64,000 nucleotides of DNA. It comes from CAVSPO01 sp963730005 (GTDB lineage: Bacteria; Actinomycetota; Actinomycetes; Propionibacteriales; Propionibacteriaceae). The position numbers and the translations under genes were made by a program. The stretch is taken from the NCBI GenBank assembly GCA_963730005.1, contig CAVSPO010000014.1:62001-126000 (forward strand), in the 5' to 3' direction. Below the pieces are notes generated by a model, which did not search any database, was not told where the DNA came from, and saw nothing but the letters and a program-made list of their open reading frames with translations. Shown here piece by piece: positions 1-6,854 of the stretch; the stretch's first letter is position 1, and every line of letters starts with the position of its first letter.

Positions 1-1092
1 GACGCAGGCCTTGGCCAGCGCAGTCAACGCGGTACGGCCCTCGGCCGTGAGATCGGTGTCAGCCAGCACGGCCAGTGCCGCTTGGTGATCGGCCGCGATC
101 AACGCCTCGACGCGTTCGCGGGCCCCCACGGAGGTGATGATGTCGCGCGCCCGGTCGAGTTCGGAGTCGGTGAGCTCCGGACGTCCAAGCATCCTTTCCA
201 GCTCGGCAGCCGTTCCCGAAGCCGACGCAGCCAGTGCCTCAGCGACCAACACGGTGCGTTTGCCCTCGCGCAGGTCGCCCCCGCTGGCCTTGCCCGTGGC
301 GGCGGGGTCGCCGAACAGGTCGAGCAGGTCGTCGCGCAGCTGGAAGGCGCGCCCGATCGGCAGCCCGAAGCGTCCCAGTGCGGCCACCATTTCTGGTGAG
401 CCGCCACCCAACGCTGCCCCCCACTGGGCGGGGCGCTGCACGGTGTAACGCGCCGTCTTGTACTCGACCACCTGGTAGGCGGTCTGCACTTGATCGGTGA
501 TCGAGATGAGGCCTGCCTGGGCATGGATGTCGAGCAGCTGCCCGGCCAGTACCTCACTGCGCACGGCGACCAGCTGAGCTGACCCGCGCTCCAGAGTGGT
601 GTCGTCCAGGCCGCCGGTGGCGGCCATCTCGGTGTGCCACACCAGCAGCTGGTCGCCCAGCAGGATGGCTCCGGCACGACCAAAACTCGCAGCGTCGCCG
701 CGGCCGCGCTGATCGCGGAACAGTTGCTCGAACCGGCGATGCACCGTGGGGCGGCCACGCCGGGTGTCGGCGGCGTCCATCACGTCGTCGTGCACCAGGG
801 CGCTGGCGTGCAGCAACTCGAGACTGGCCATGGTGGCCAGCAGTGCGCCAGGTTCTGCTGGCTGGCCGGCCGCGGCGACCCACCCCCAGTATCCGAAGGC
901 CGGGCGTAGCCGCTTCCCGCCGGCTGTGAACTCCCGAGCCAGCCGGGCGCTGAATTCAAGCGTGGGGCTGATGGCCGCATACCTCGGTAGTGCTGTGTCC
1001 AGGAATGCGCTGATGGCTTCGCTGGTGGCTTCGCGAAATGCGCTGGACAACGGTTCACGGGAGTCGAAGCGTCTGGCGGCGTCAATGGTCAC
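1..1092 (-). CDS. polyprenyl diphosphate synthase (IdsA-like), 3' end outside window
   Basis: Isoprenoid chain elongation: condenses isopentenyl diphosphate with allylic diphosphates to give geranylgeranyl or longer diphosphates for menaquinone, carotenoids or other lipids. 364 codons lie in the window with no stop, so the C-terminus continues past the left edge; family members are about 340-370 residues, so little is missing. The first aspartate-rich motif DDVMD is at residues 102-106 within LLHASALVHDDVMD. The second, DDLLD, begins at residue 254. The start is GTG at 1092, preceded by a TAGGCT hexamer 7 nt upstream, which suggests leaderless transcription. It diverges from metF, an arrangement also known for mycobacterial idsA2. 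Product chain length cannot be read from the sequence. Confidence 0.9.
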   Translation of the reverse strand, partial: MTIDAARRFDSREPLSSAFREATSEAISAFLDTALPRYAAISPTLEFSARLAREFTAGGKRLRPAFGYWGWVAAAGQPAEPGALLATMASLELLHASALVHDDVMDAADTRRGRPTVHRRFEQLFRDQRGRGDAASFGRAGAILLGDQLLVWHTEMAATGGLDDTTLERGSAQLVAVRSEVLAGQLLDIHAQAGLISITDQVQTAYQVVEYKTARYTVQRPAQWGAALGGGSPEMVAALGRFGLPIGRAFQLRDDLLDLFGDPAATGKASGGDLREGKRTVLVAEALAASASGTAAELERMLGRPELTDSELDRARDIITSVGARERVEALIAADHQAALAVLADTDLTAEGRTALTALAKACV

Positions 1093-1186
1093 GATTGGAA
1101 GCCTACGCGTGGCCTGACAGGGGGTGCCGCGCCAAGCGGCGGTCGCACGTGGGTTCTTGTCCGAGGGTTCGCCTAGGGTTGTGCCC
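1093..1186. promoter_or_regulatory. divergent promoter region, polyprenyl synthase / metF
   Basis: 94 bp between two divergent starts. On the minus strand TAGGCT (1105-1100) lies 7 nt before the GTG at 1092. On the plus strand TAGGGT (1174-1179) lies 7 nt before the ATG at 1187. Both fit TANNNT -10 elements that would start transcription at the first base of the start codon. No convincing Shine-Dalgarno sequence precedes either start. The -35 regions are weak, so the promoter assignment is inference. Confidence 0.5.
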
Positions 1187-2125
1187 ATGCTCGACCCATC
1201 CGACACCGTCCCAGCCACACCGCAGCGCCGGTTGGCTGTTGCCCCAGATGCCACCATCGCCGACCTGCTTCGCGACGGTTCAGCGCCTTCGTTCAGTTTC
1301 GAGTTCTTCCCCCCCAAGAACGACGCCGGGCACGCCCAGCTGCAGCTGGCAATCGAGCGACTCAAGCCGCTGCGGCCTGACTTCGTGTCCGTCACCTACG
1401 GGGCCAACGGCTCCTCGCGGGATCGCACCCAGGCCGCAGTGCGCGACATCGTTGCCACCACGGACGTGGGGGTGATGGGCCACCTGACCTGCACCGGCCA
1501 AACCGTCGACGAGTTGAAGGAGGCGATCGATGCCTACGGCGAGATCGGGATCCGTCACATTCTCGCGGTGCGGGGTGACATGCCGGGTGGGCCGAGCACG
1601 CCGTGGGAGCCTGTCGAGGGTGGGTTGAAGAACGCCACCGAGCTGGTCGAACTGGTCCGGAGCCGTGGCGACTTTTGCGTGGGGGTGGGCGCCTTCCCCG
1701 ACGTTCACCCCAGCGGTTCGGCCGAGCTGGACGCCCAGCTGCTGGTCGACAAGTACAACGCCGGCGCCAGTTTCGCGATCACCCAGCTGTTCTTCACGCC
1801 CAGGCGCTATTTCGAGATGGTCGACCGGGTGCGGTCACGCGGCTGCCCAATTCCCGTCGTCGCCGGCCTGATGCCGGTCACCAACATCAGGCAGATTGAC
1901 AAGTTCGCGGAACTGTCCGGTTGCTCGCTGCCCGAGGCGGTGGTCACGCGGCTGCAAGGCGTGGCGGACGACGCTGAGGCCGTGCGTGCCGTCGGCGTCG
2001 AGATCGGTGTCGAACTGGGTGGCGAGCTGCTCGACGGTGGGGTCCCGGGCATCCACTTCTTCACCCAGAATCACTCGCGGGCCACGACCGACATCCTCAC
2101 CAGGTTGCTGGCGCGCAGCGTCTGA
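1187..2125 (+). CDS. metF: methylenetetrahydrofolate reductase
   Basis: Cytosolic flavoprotein that reduces 5,10-methylene-tetrahydrofolate to 5-methyl-tetrahydrofolate for methionine synthesis. The 312-residue product is a standard MetF TIM barrel: FSFEFFPPKND near the N-terminus with the conserved catalytic Glu, SVTYGANGS, a GHLTCTG stretch, ILAVRGDMPGG, and the QLFFTPRRYFEMVDRVR segment. I chose ATG 1187 rather than the in-frame GTG at 1124. The extra 21 codons show no family similarity, and a TAGGGT -10 element sits 7 nt before 1187. It converges on the helicase gene, whose stop lies 24 bp away. Confidence 0.93.
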   Translation: MLDPSDTVPATPQRRLAVAPDATIADLLRDGSAPSFSFEFFPPKNDAGHAQLQLAIERLKPLRPDFVSVTYGANGSSRDRTQAAVRDIVATTDVGVMGHLTCTGQTVDELKEAIDAYGEIGIRHILAVRGDMPGGPSTPWEPVEGGLKNATELVELVRSRGDFCVGVGAFPDVHPSGSAELDAQLLVDKYNAGASFAITQLFFTPRRYFEMVDRVRSRGCPIPVVAGLMPVTNIRQIDKFAELSGCSLPEAVVTRLQGVADDAEAVRAVGVEIGVELGGELLDGGVPGIHFFTQNHSRATTDILTRLLARSV

Positions 2126-2149
2126 CGTCGGGTGGACGCAGCGCGCCAA

Positions 2150-4453
2150 TCAGCGAGCGGGCTGGTCCAACGCCCTGCGCCAGGCGGCCGGCTGGCCGTC
2201 CGTCAGGTCGATGGTGACCAGCCGCTGGGTGGGCCGGGTCAGGTCGACGTAAAGCACCCGTTCCCGGCCAGGCGATTCGGCAACGATGTCGTCGGGGCTG
2301 ACCACGATGACGCCGTCGTACTCCAGACCCTTGGCCTGCAACGCGGTCAGCACGAGCAGCCGGTCGGCGGCGGCGACCAAGGCTGGCTCGCTGCCTGCCG
2401 CTTGCACCACCGCGTCCACCAGTGACGGCGGAGCGATGATGCCGATGGTGCCCTCGACCTGGGCGACCAGAAGGCCGACCTCGGCGTTGAGGGCCGACGC
2501 AAGCTGCCCGGGCCGGGCCTCGACGAGACGAGGCTCGATGCCGGTGCTGCGGATCGCCGCCGGCAGGTCAGCCTCCGGGAAGACGCGCTTGATCACCTTG
2601 GCGGCAAGGTCGAACACCTCAGCGGGGCTGCGGTAGTTGGTGCTCAACCGGTAGGTCCGGTGGGGTGCACGGCCGATCAGCTCGCGAACGGCGCGCTCGG
2701 TCTCGTCAAGATCGGGGTAGCTGCTCTGGGCTGGATCGCCGACCAGTGTCCAGCTGGCCTGGGGGCCGCGGCGGCGCAGCGCGCGCCACTGCATCGGGGA
2801 GATGTCCTGCACCTCGTCCACCAGAATGTGGCTGTAGATGTTCTGGGGGTCTGCGTTGGGGTCCACTTCGTCACGCCGATCGGTCAGTCGTTCGGCGGTG
2901 GTGACGAGCTCGGCAACGTCGTCGCCGCCGTCGATGAACAGCACCTGGCTGGCATCCGGCTGCTCGGGCTCCGGGCCCACCATGGCCACCAGTTCGTCCA
3001 GCAGCGCCACGTCGCTGACCGACCAGCTGGGGCGGGGGTGCCCTGAATGGGGCAGGTAGCCGTCGGCGTGCTGCAGGCTCTCGGCGAGGGCGGCCTGCTC
3101 GCCGGTGGTGAGCAGGTTGCCGGCCAGTTTCGCCAGCAGGGTGCGGTCGGCCAGCCGGGCCAACAGTTGCTCCGCGTTGAGCACCGACCACCAGGCGTTG
3201 GTGAACAGCTGCCAACTGGCCTGCCCGGTGATGAGTCCGTCGAAGTCGTCCCGGGTCAGTTCGCTGAGATCGATCTCGGGTGAGTCGTCAGGAACCAGGT
3301 TCCACAGCGCATTGAGCAGGGCCGACTCGGCAGCAGCGCGGGCCTGGTTGGCCCGACGACTGCTCAGCACCTGTTTGCGGATCCGGGCGATTTCTGGTGA
3401 GTCCAGGGTCAGGATCTCGCCCTTGATGCTGACGCGCAGCTGGTGGGCCGCGGCGTCGAGGAGTGGCTCGTTGACCAGGCGGCGGAGCAGCTCCACCATG
3501 CGCAGGCTGCCCTTGATGGCGGAGGCCTCAGCGCCGTCATCGCGCGCGGAGGCGAAGTCGAGCACGTCGCTGGCCAACCCGCCGGTCGACTTCAGGGTCA
3601 CCGAATCCTCGCCCAGACCCGGCAGCACGCGCTCGATGTAGTTCATGAACAGCTCGGAGGGGCCCACCACCAGCACCCCGCCTCGCTCGAGCCGCTTGCG
3701 GTGGGTGTAGAGCAGGTAGGCGGCGCGGTGCAGTGCCACGACGGTCTTGCCGGTGCCGGGGCCACCGGCAATGATCGTGATGCCTTGGTAAGGGGCGCGG
3801 ATTGCTTCGTCCTGCTCGGCCTGGATGGTGGCCACGATGTCGCGCATCTGATGCCCGCGGGCGCGGCTCAGCGCGGCCATCAGGGCGCCTTCGCCGATCA
3901 CCGGCAGGTCAGTGGCTGCGCTGACATCGAGCAGGTCGTCCTCGATACCGATCACCTTGTCGTCGCGACAGCGCAGCACCCGGCGACGGATCACGTCCAT
4001 CGGAGTGACGCTGGTGGCTCGGTAGAAGGCCTCGGCGGCAGGCGCCCGCCAGTCAATGACCAGCGGCTCGTAGTCGTCGTCGCGCACACCGAGCCGGCCG
4101 ATGTAGCGAGGTTTGTCGTCACGGTTGAGATCCAGGCGCCCGAAAACCAGCCCCTCGTGCTCGGCGTCGAGCATCGCCAGCCGTCGTGCAGCCTGGTAGG
4201 CGAAGGCATCGCGCTCGAACAGTGCGGTGCCGCTCTCCTCGCGCAGCCAGTCGGAGCGGTCGGAGGTGAAGCGGGCCCTGCTTTCGGCCTCGACATTGCG
4301 GGCCGACGCGGTGGCCACCGTGAGCTGCTCGTAGACGCGGTCGACGTAGCGTTGTTCGGCAGCAAGTTCGCTGGACAGGACGACGTCATCGGGAAGCTGA
4401 GAGCGATCGTCAGGTGCGCCAGCCGGGGCGGGTTGTGCAGTCAAAGGATCCAT
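2150..4453 (-). CDS. helR: HelD/HelR-like RNA polymerase-associated superfamily 1 helicase
   Basis: 767-residue UvrD-like ATPase. After an N-terminal coiled-coil segment (ELAAEQRYVDRVYEQL) come IGRLGVRD and PLVIDWRAPAAEAFY, both typical of actinobacterial HelD/HelR. Walker A is GGPGTGKT and Walker B ILVDEVQDISPMQW; GDPAQSSYPD, the motif IV-VI region (TYRLSTNYRSPAEV) and a C-terminal LVLTALQAKGLEYDGVIVV follow. HelD-family proteins dissociate stalled or inactive RNA polymerase from DNA; some actinobacterial members (HelR) also displace rifampicin. Whether this one protects against rifampicin cannot be told from sequence. I did not recognise a rifamycin-associated palindrome upstream. The gene diverges from the CDGSH gene and converges with metF. 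Confidence 0.82.
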   Translation of the reverse strand: MDPLTAQPAPAGAPDDRSQLPDDVVLSSELAAEQRYVDRVYEQLTVATASARNVEAESRARFTSDRSDWLREESGTALFERDAFAYQAARRLAMLDAEHEGLVFGRLDLNRDDKPRYIGRLGVRDDDYEPLVIDWRAPAAEAFYRATSVTPMDVIRRRVLRCRDDKVIGIEDDLLDVSAATDLPVIGEGALMAALSRARGHQMRDIVATIQAEQDEAIRAPYQGITIIAGGPGTGKTVVALHRAAYLLYTHRKRLERGGVLVVGPSELFMNYIERVLPGLGEDSVTLKSTGGLASDVLDFASARDDGAEASAIKGSLRMVELLRRLVNEPLLDAAAHQLRVSIKGEILTLDSPEIARIRKQVLSSRRANQARAAAESALLNALWNLVPDDSPEIDLSELTRDDFDGLITGQASWQLFTNAWWSVLNAEQLLARLADRTLLAKLAGNLLTTGEQAALAESLQHADGYLPHSGHPRPSWSVSDVALLDELVAMVGPEPEQPDASQVLFIDGGDDVAELVTTAERLTDRRDEVDPNADPQNIYSHILVDEVQDISPMQWRALRRRGPQASWTLVGDPAQSSYPDLDETERAVRELIGRAPHRTYRLSTNYRSPAEVFDLAAKVIKRVFPEADLPAAIRSTGIEPRLVEARPGQLASALNAEVGLLVAQVEGTIGIIAPPSLVDAVVQAAGSEPALVAAADRLLVLTALQAKGLEYDGVIVVSPDDIVAESPGRERVLYVDLTRPTQRLVTIDLTDGQPAAWRRALDQPAR

Positions 4454-4576
4454 CCTCGCGAGTTGCGTGATGGACCAGCTTACTCCTCTGTTCTGCGTGG
4501 CCGGCCGCTTCGCTCCAGGTGGATGGCCTCAGAAGCCAATTGCAGGAGCAACTGGCACACTGCTTGCTGCACGCCC

Positions 4577-4588
4577 TAGCGTGGGTTC
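4577..4588 (+). promoter_or_regulatory. candidate -10 element for leaderless CDGSH gene
   Basis: TAGCGT at 4577-4582 followed by exactly 6 nt and the ATG at 4589, with no Shine-Dalgarno sequence between. It matches the TANNNT-N6/7-start pattern seen at several other genes in this window. No good -35 was found. Confidence 0.5.
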
Positions 4589-5086
4589 ATGAGCGAGAAC
4601 GCCCGACCTGAAGCGACCATTCGCAAGCCCAACGGGGCGCTGCGCATCCCTGTTTCCGTGCCGTTGCTGCGGGTGCGACACGTCCGCGACGAGGCGGGTG
4701 GCTCGAGGGTCGAGGTGTACCAGAGCGTCGAGCCCAGGCCGGGGCGCGACGGCTACAACAAACTGTGCCGTTGCGGTGCCTCCAGGCACACGCCGTTCTG
4801 CGACAACACCCACCTTGCGATTGGTTGGGACGGTACGCAGACGGCGCCCCCCAGCCAGGCAGAGGAAGGCCTCGATCCGGCCGCTGCGGCCGAGGTGCTG
4901 ATCATCGACAATGGCCCCTACAAGGTGACCGGCGGTCTGGCCGTCACTGGCAGCGACGGCCAGCAGTGGGGCGCCCGGCAGACCCAGGTGCTGTGCCGCT
5001 GTGGTGCATCGTCCGACAAGCCCTTTTGTGACGGAGTGCACCGGCGCAACGGGTTCACCGAATGTGGCACGGAGGCCACGCTCTGA
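4589..5086 (+). CDS. tandem CDGSH-type iron-sulfur protein
   Basis: 165 residues with two CDGSH iron-sulfur domains. The first has Cys60, Cys62, Cys71 and His75 (CRCGASRHTPFCDNTH). The second has Cys136, Cys138, Cys147 and His151 (CRCGASSDKPFCDGVH). In this family each three-Cys, one-His set binds one 2Fe-2S cluster, so two clusters per chain are predicted. There is no signal peptide or membrane segment, so it is probably cytosolic. Role not known; electron transfer or redox sensing is the family-level guess. It starts 135 bp from the divergent helicase gene and ends 47 bp before the aldo/keto reductase, with which it may be co-transcribed. That neighbour's NADPH-linked chemistry makes a redox context plausible but proves nothing. 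Confidence 0.85.
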   Translation: MSENARPEATIRKPNGALRIPVSVPLLRVRHVRDEAGGSRVEVYQSVEPRPGRDGYNKLCRCGASRHTPFCDNTHLAIGWDGTQTAPPSQAEEGLDPAAAAEVLIIDNGPYKVTGGLAVTGSDGQQWGARQTQVLCRCGASSDKPFCDGVHRRNGFTECGTEATL

Positions 5087-5133
5087 GCGGAAACAGGCCG
5101 TGGATCTCGATCCCGATCGCCAAGATGGGAGGC

Positions 5134-5967
5134 ATGACCGCACTTGCTCCCACGATCACTTTGAACGACGGCCTCGAACTGCCCCTGGTGGGGCTCGGGA
5201 CCTGGCCCATGAACGACGACGAGGCCGTGACTGCTGTTCGCGGCGCCATCGAGATGGGTTACCGCCTGATCGACACCGCCGCCAAGTATGAGAATGAGGA
5301 AGCCGTCGGCAGGGGCGTCGCGGCCGCCGCGGTGCCCAGGGAAGAAGTTGTCGTCACCACCAAGCTGCGCGGTTCCGAACAGGGTTACGACGAGGCCAAG
5401 CGGGCCCTGCGTGGCAGCTTGGCGCGGTTGGGCATGGACTACGTCGATCTCTATCTGATCCACTGGCCCCTGACGCGGTTGGGCAGGTTCGTGGACAGCT
5501 GGAGGGCCATGATCGAGCTGAAGGAGGAGGGTCTGGTCCGATCGATCGGGGTCTCGAACTTCACTGTCGAGAATCTCGACGAGATCATCACCGCTACCGG
5601 TGTCACTCCGAGCGTCAACCAGGTGCAGCTGCACGTGTGGCATTCCCAGCGCGAGTTGCAGGCAGGTTGCGAGGCCCTCGGCGTCAAGGTGCAGGCGTGG
5701 AGTCCACTCGGCCGTCGCCGCGTCGACGACCCGATGCTCGACGAGCTCGCCGCCTGCCATGGCGTCACCGCTGCCCAGGTTGCTCTGCGATGGCAGACCC
5801 AGCGTGGTGTCAGCACGGTCCCCAAGTCGGCCGATCCCGGTCGCCAGGCCCAGAATCTCGACATCTTCGGGTTCGAACTGACGCCTGACGAGATCGCCAC
5901 CCTCAATGGTCTGGATCGTGCGGGCCAGGCCGGTGACTTCGATCCCGTCACGCACGAGGAGTTCTGA
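5134..5967 (+). CDS. aldo/keto reductase
   Basis: 277-residue NAD(P)H-dependent oxidoreductase of the AKR superfamily (AKR5-like, 2,5-diketo-gluconate reductase type). The catalytic tetrad is visible: Asp47 and Tyr52 in RLIDTAAKYENE, Lys77 in VVVTTKLRG, His110 in LYLIHWP. The C-terminal cofactor-binding segment STVPKSADPGRQAQNLDIF is present. The start is ATG 5134 (MTALAPTITLNDG); upstream in-frame starts at 5062 and 5125 would add residues unlike the family. Substrate unknown. A short GC hairpin with a T6 run follows the stop. Confidence 0.9.
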   Translation: MTALAPTITLNDGLELPLVGLGTWPMNDDEAVTAVRGAIEMGYRLIDTAAKYENEEAVGRGVAAAAVPREEVVVTTKLRGSEQGYDEAKRALRGSLARLGMDYVDLYLIHWPLTRLGRFVDSWRAMIELKEEGLVRSIGVSNFTVENLDEIITATGVTPSVNQVQLHVWHSQRELQAGCEALGVKVQAWSPLGRRRVDDPMLDELAACHGVTAAQVALRWQTQRGVSTVPKSADPGRQAQNLDIFGFELTPDEIATLNGLDRAGQAGDFDPVTHEEF

Positions 5968-5976
5968 GCCGGGAGT

Positions 5977-5997
5977 CGCCCTTCGGCGCGCTTTTTT
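5977..5997 (+). terminator. candidate intrinsic terminator after the aldo/keto reductase
   Basis: CGCC-CTTC-GGCG hairpin at 5977-5988 followed by CGC and six T residues. The stem is short (4 bp) but the loop is stable and the T-run is clear. Confidence 0.5.
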
Positions 5998-6039
5998 GTT
6001 GGCTTGAAAACCCTCTCGGCGTGTCGTCAGGAAGGTGGG

Positions 6040-6045
6040 TATATT
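6040..6045 (+). promoter_or_regulatory. candidate -10 element of the SOS cassette
   Basis: TATATT lies 5 bp before the LexA palindrome, so a repressor bound at 6051-6074 would cover the transcription start. No canonical -35 at 17 bp is evident. Confidence 0.45.
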
Positions 6046-6050
6046 GGTGG

Positions 6051-6074
6051 CTATTCGAACAAGTGTTCGAATAG
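6051..6074. promoter_or_regulatory. LexA-binding site (SOS box)
   Basis: Perfect 24-bp inverted repeat: CTATTCGAAC, spacer AAGT, GTTCGAATAG. The core TCGAAC-N4-GTTCGA is the established LexA operator of actinobacteria and Bacillus-type SOS systems. It sits 13 bp before the ATG of the first gene of the translesion cassette and just downstream of a TATATT element, the expected geometry for repression. It is the only such box I found in the window. Confidence 0.93.
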
Positions 6075-6087
6075 CCAGGGGGAAGCC

Positions 6088-6444
6088 ATGCGTCGATATC
6101 AGGAACCGGTGGCGGTGCGGACGGTGCCGCAGTCAGCAACGGTCCCCGGGCTGGCTCAGGCCCCGGGCCAGTTCATCTGGAACAAGCGCCTGTGGCGCGT
6201 CCTCGACATTCAACGGCATTGGGTCGAAGCCGGCGCCTGGTGGCGAAGCGCCAGGGCGGTAGTCAGGAACGGCGACAATACCGGGCCCGGCGCCGTGCCA
6301 GGCGATCCTCGTCCAGCCGCAGACCCGTTGGGTGAGAGTTCCTGCTGGCTGGTCGAGGCGGCCAGCGGTGCCAACGGCCATACCGGCGTGTTCGAGCTGT
6401 GCTGCACCGGCAGCGACTGGGTGCTGCGGGCGGTGTTCGACTGA
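6088..6444 (+). CDS. DUF6504 family protein, first gene of the SOS cassette
   Basis: 118 residues. Start ATG 6088 with ribosome binding site AGGGGGA 5 nt upstream. The N-terminus RRYQEPVAVRT, the middle GQFIWNKRLWRVLDIQRHWVEAG and SSCWLVEAASG fit the DUF6504 family, small proteins usually found next to DnaE2 or Y-family polymerases. No catalytic motif, signal peptide or membrane segment is visible; the tryptophan-rich basic middle could bind nucleic acid or a partner (inference). It lies directly under LexA control. Its stop overlaps the next start (TGATG), so it is translationally coupled to the HEPN gene. An in-frame extension back to 6004 would run through the operator and is rejected. Confidence 0.78.
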   Translation: MRRYQEPVAVRTVPQSATVPGLAQAPGQFIWNKRLWRVLDIQRHWVEAGAWWRSARAVVRNGDNTGPGAVPGDPRPAADPLGESSCWLVEAASGANGHTGVFELCCTGSDWVLRAVFD

Positions 6445-6854
6445 TGAGCGGCACGATTCTGGTTGATCTGCAGCGTGTTGATGCCCTGTTGGTGGCCGCA
6501 GAGCTGAGCACCGGCGCTGTCCAGCGGCATCGCGCTGCCCTGCGTGCAGCCCGCGAGATGGGGTTGGTGGTGCTGCGGGCCCGCGGGGGCCGGCTGCTGC
6601 GGGCTCTCGGTGCCGACGACGAGGCCAATGCCGAGCCACAGAACCTGCCGTTGTGGCAGTTGGTCGCCCAGGTCGCGCCGTCGTGTGCCGAGTGGGCGGC
6701 CTGGTTCCAGCTGTCCGAGGGCAGTCGTCGCGTCAGCGACCGGCAAGCCGATGACCTGGTGCGCGACGTGGCCGCTTTCCGGGCCCAGGTGGCCACCGAG
6801 CTGGGTCGGCCGGCCAGGGGATCTGCCAGGGGAGTGGTGGCCCGCCATGGTTGA
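6444..6854 (+). CDS. SAV_6107-type HEPN domain protein in SOS cassette
   Basis: 136 residues. The helical pattern (AVQRHRAALRAAREMGLVVL, LPLWQLVAQVAPSCAEWAAWF, RQADDLVRDVAAFRAQV) matches the SAV_6107 HEPN family that accompanies actinobacterial dnaE2 loci. HEPN domains are all-helical; many are RNases with an Rx4-6H motif. That motif is not visible here, so a non-catalytic, protein- or nucleic-acid-binding role is more likely. It overlaps the DUF6504 gene by 1 nt (start 6444) and dnaE2 by 8 nt, indicating tight co-translation with the polymerase. Biochemical function unknown. Confidence 0.75.
   Translation: MSGTILVDLQRVDALLVAAELSTGAVQRHRAALRAAREMGLVVLRARGGRLLRALGADDEANAEPQNLPLWQLVAQVAPSCAEWAAWFQLSEGSRRVSDRQADDLVRDVAAFRAQVATELGRPARGSARGVVARHG

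Noticed and set aside
6023..6045. PafBC motif in the SOS cassette promoter
   Set aside because: GTCAGG is present upstream of TATATT but the spacing is 7 rather than 8 and the flanks do not match.
6444..6854. HEPN toxin with antitoxin partner
   Set aside because: No Rx4-6H RNase motif and no nucleotidyltransferase gene adjacent; the partners are DNA polymerases.
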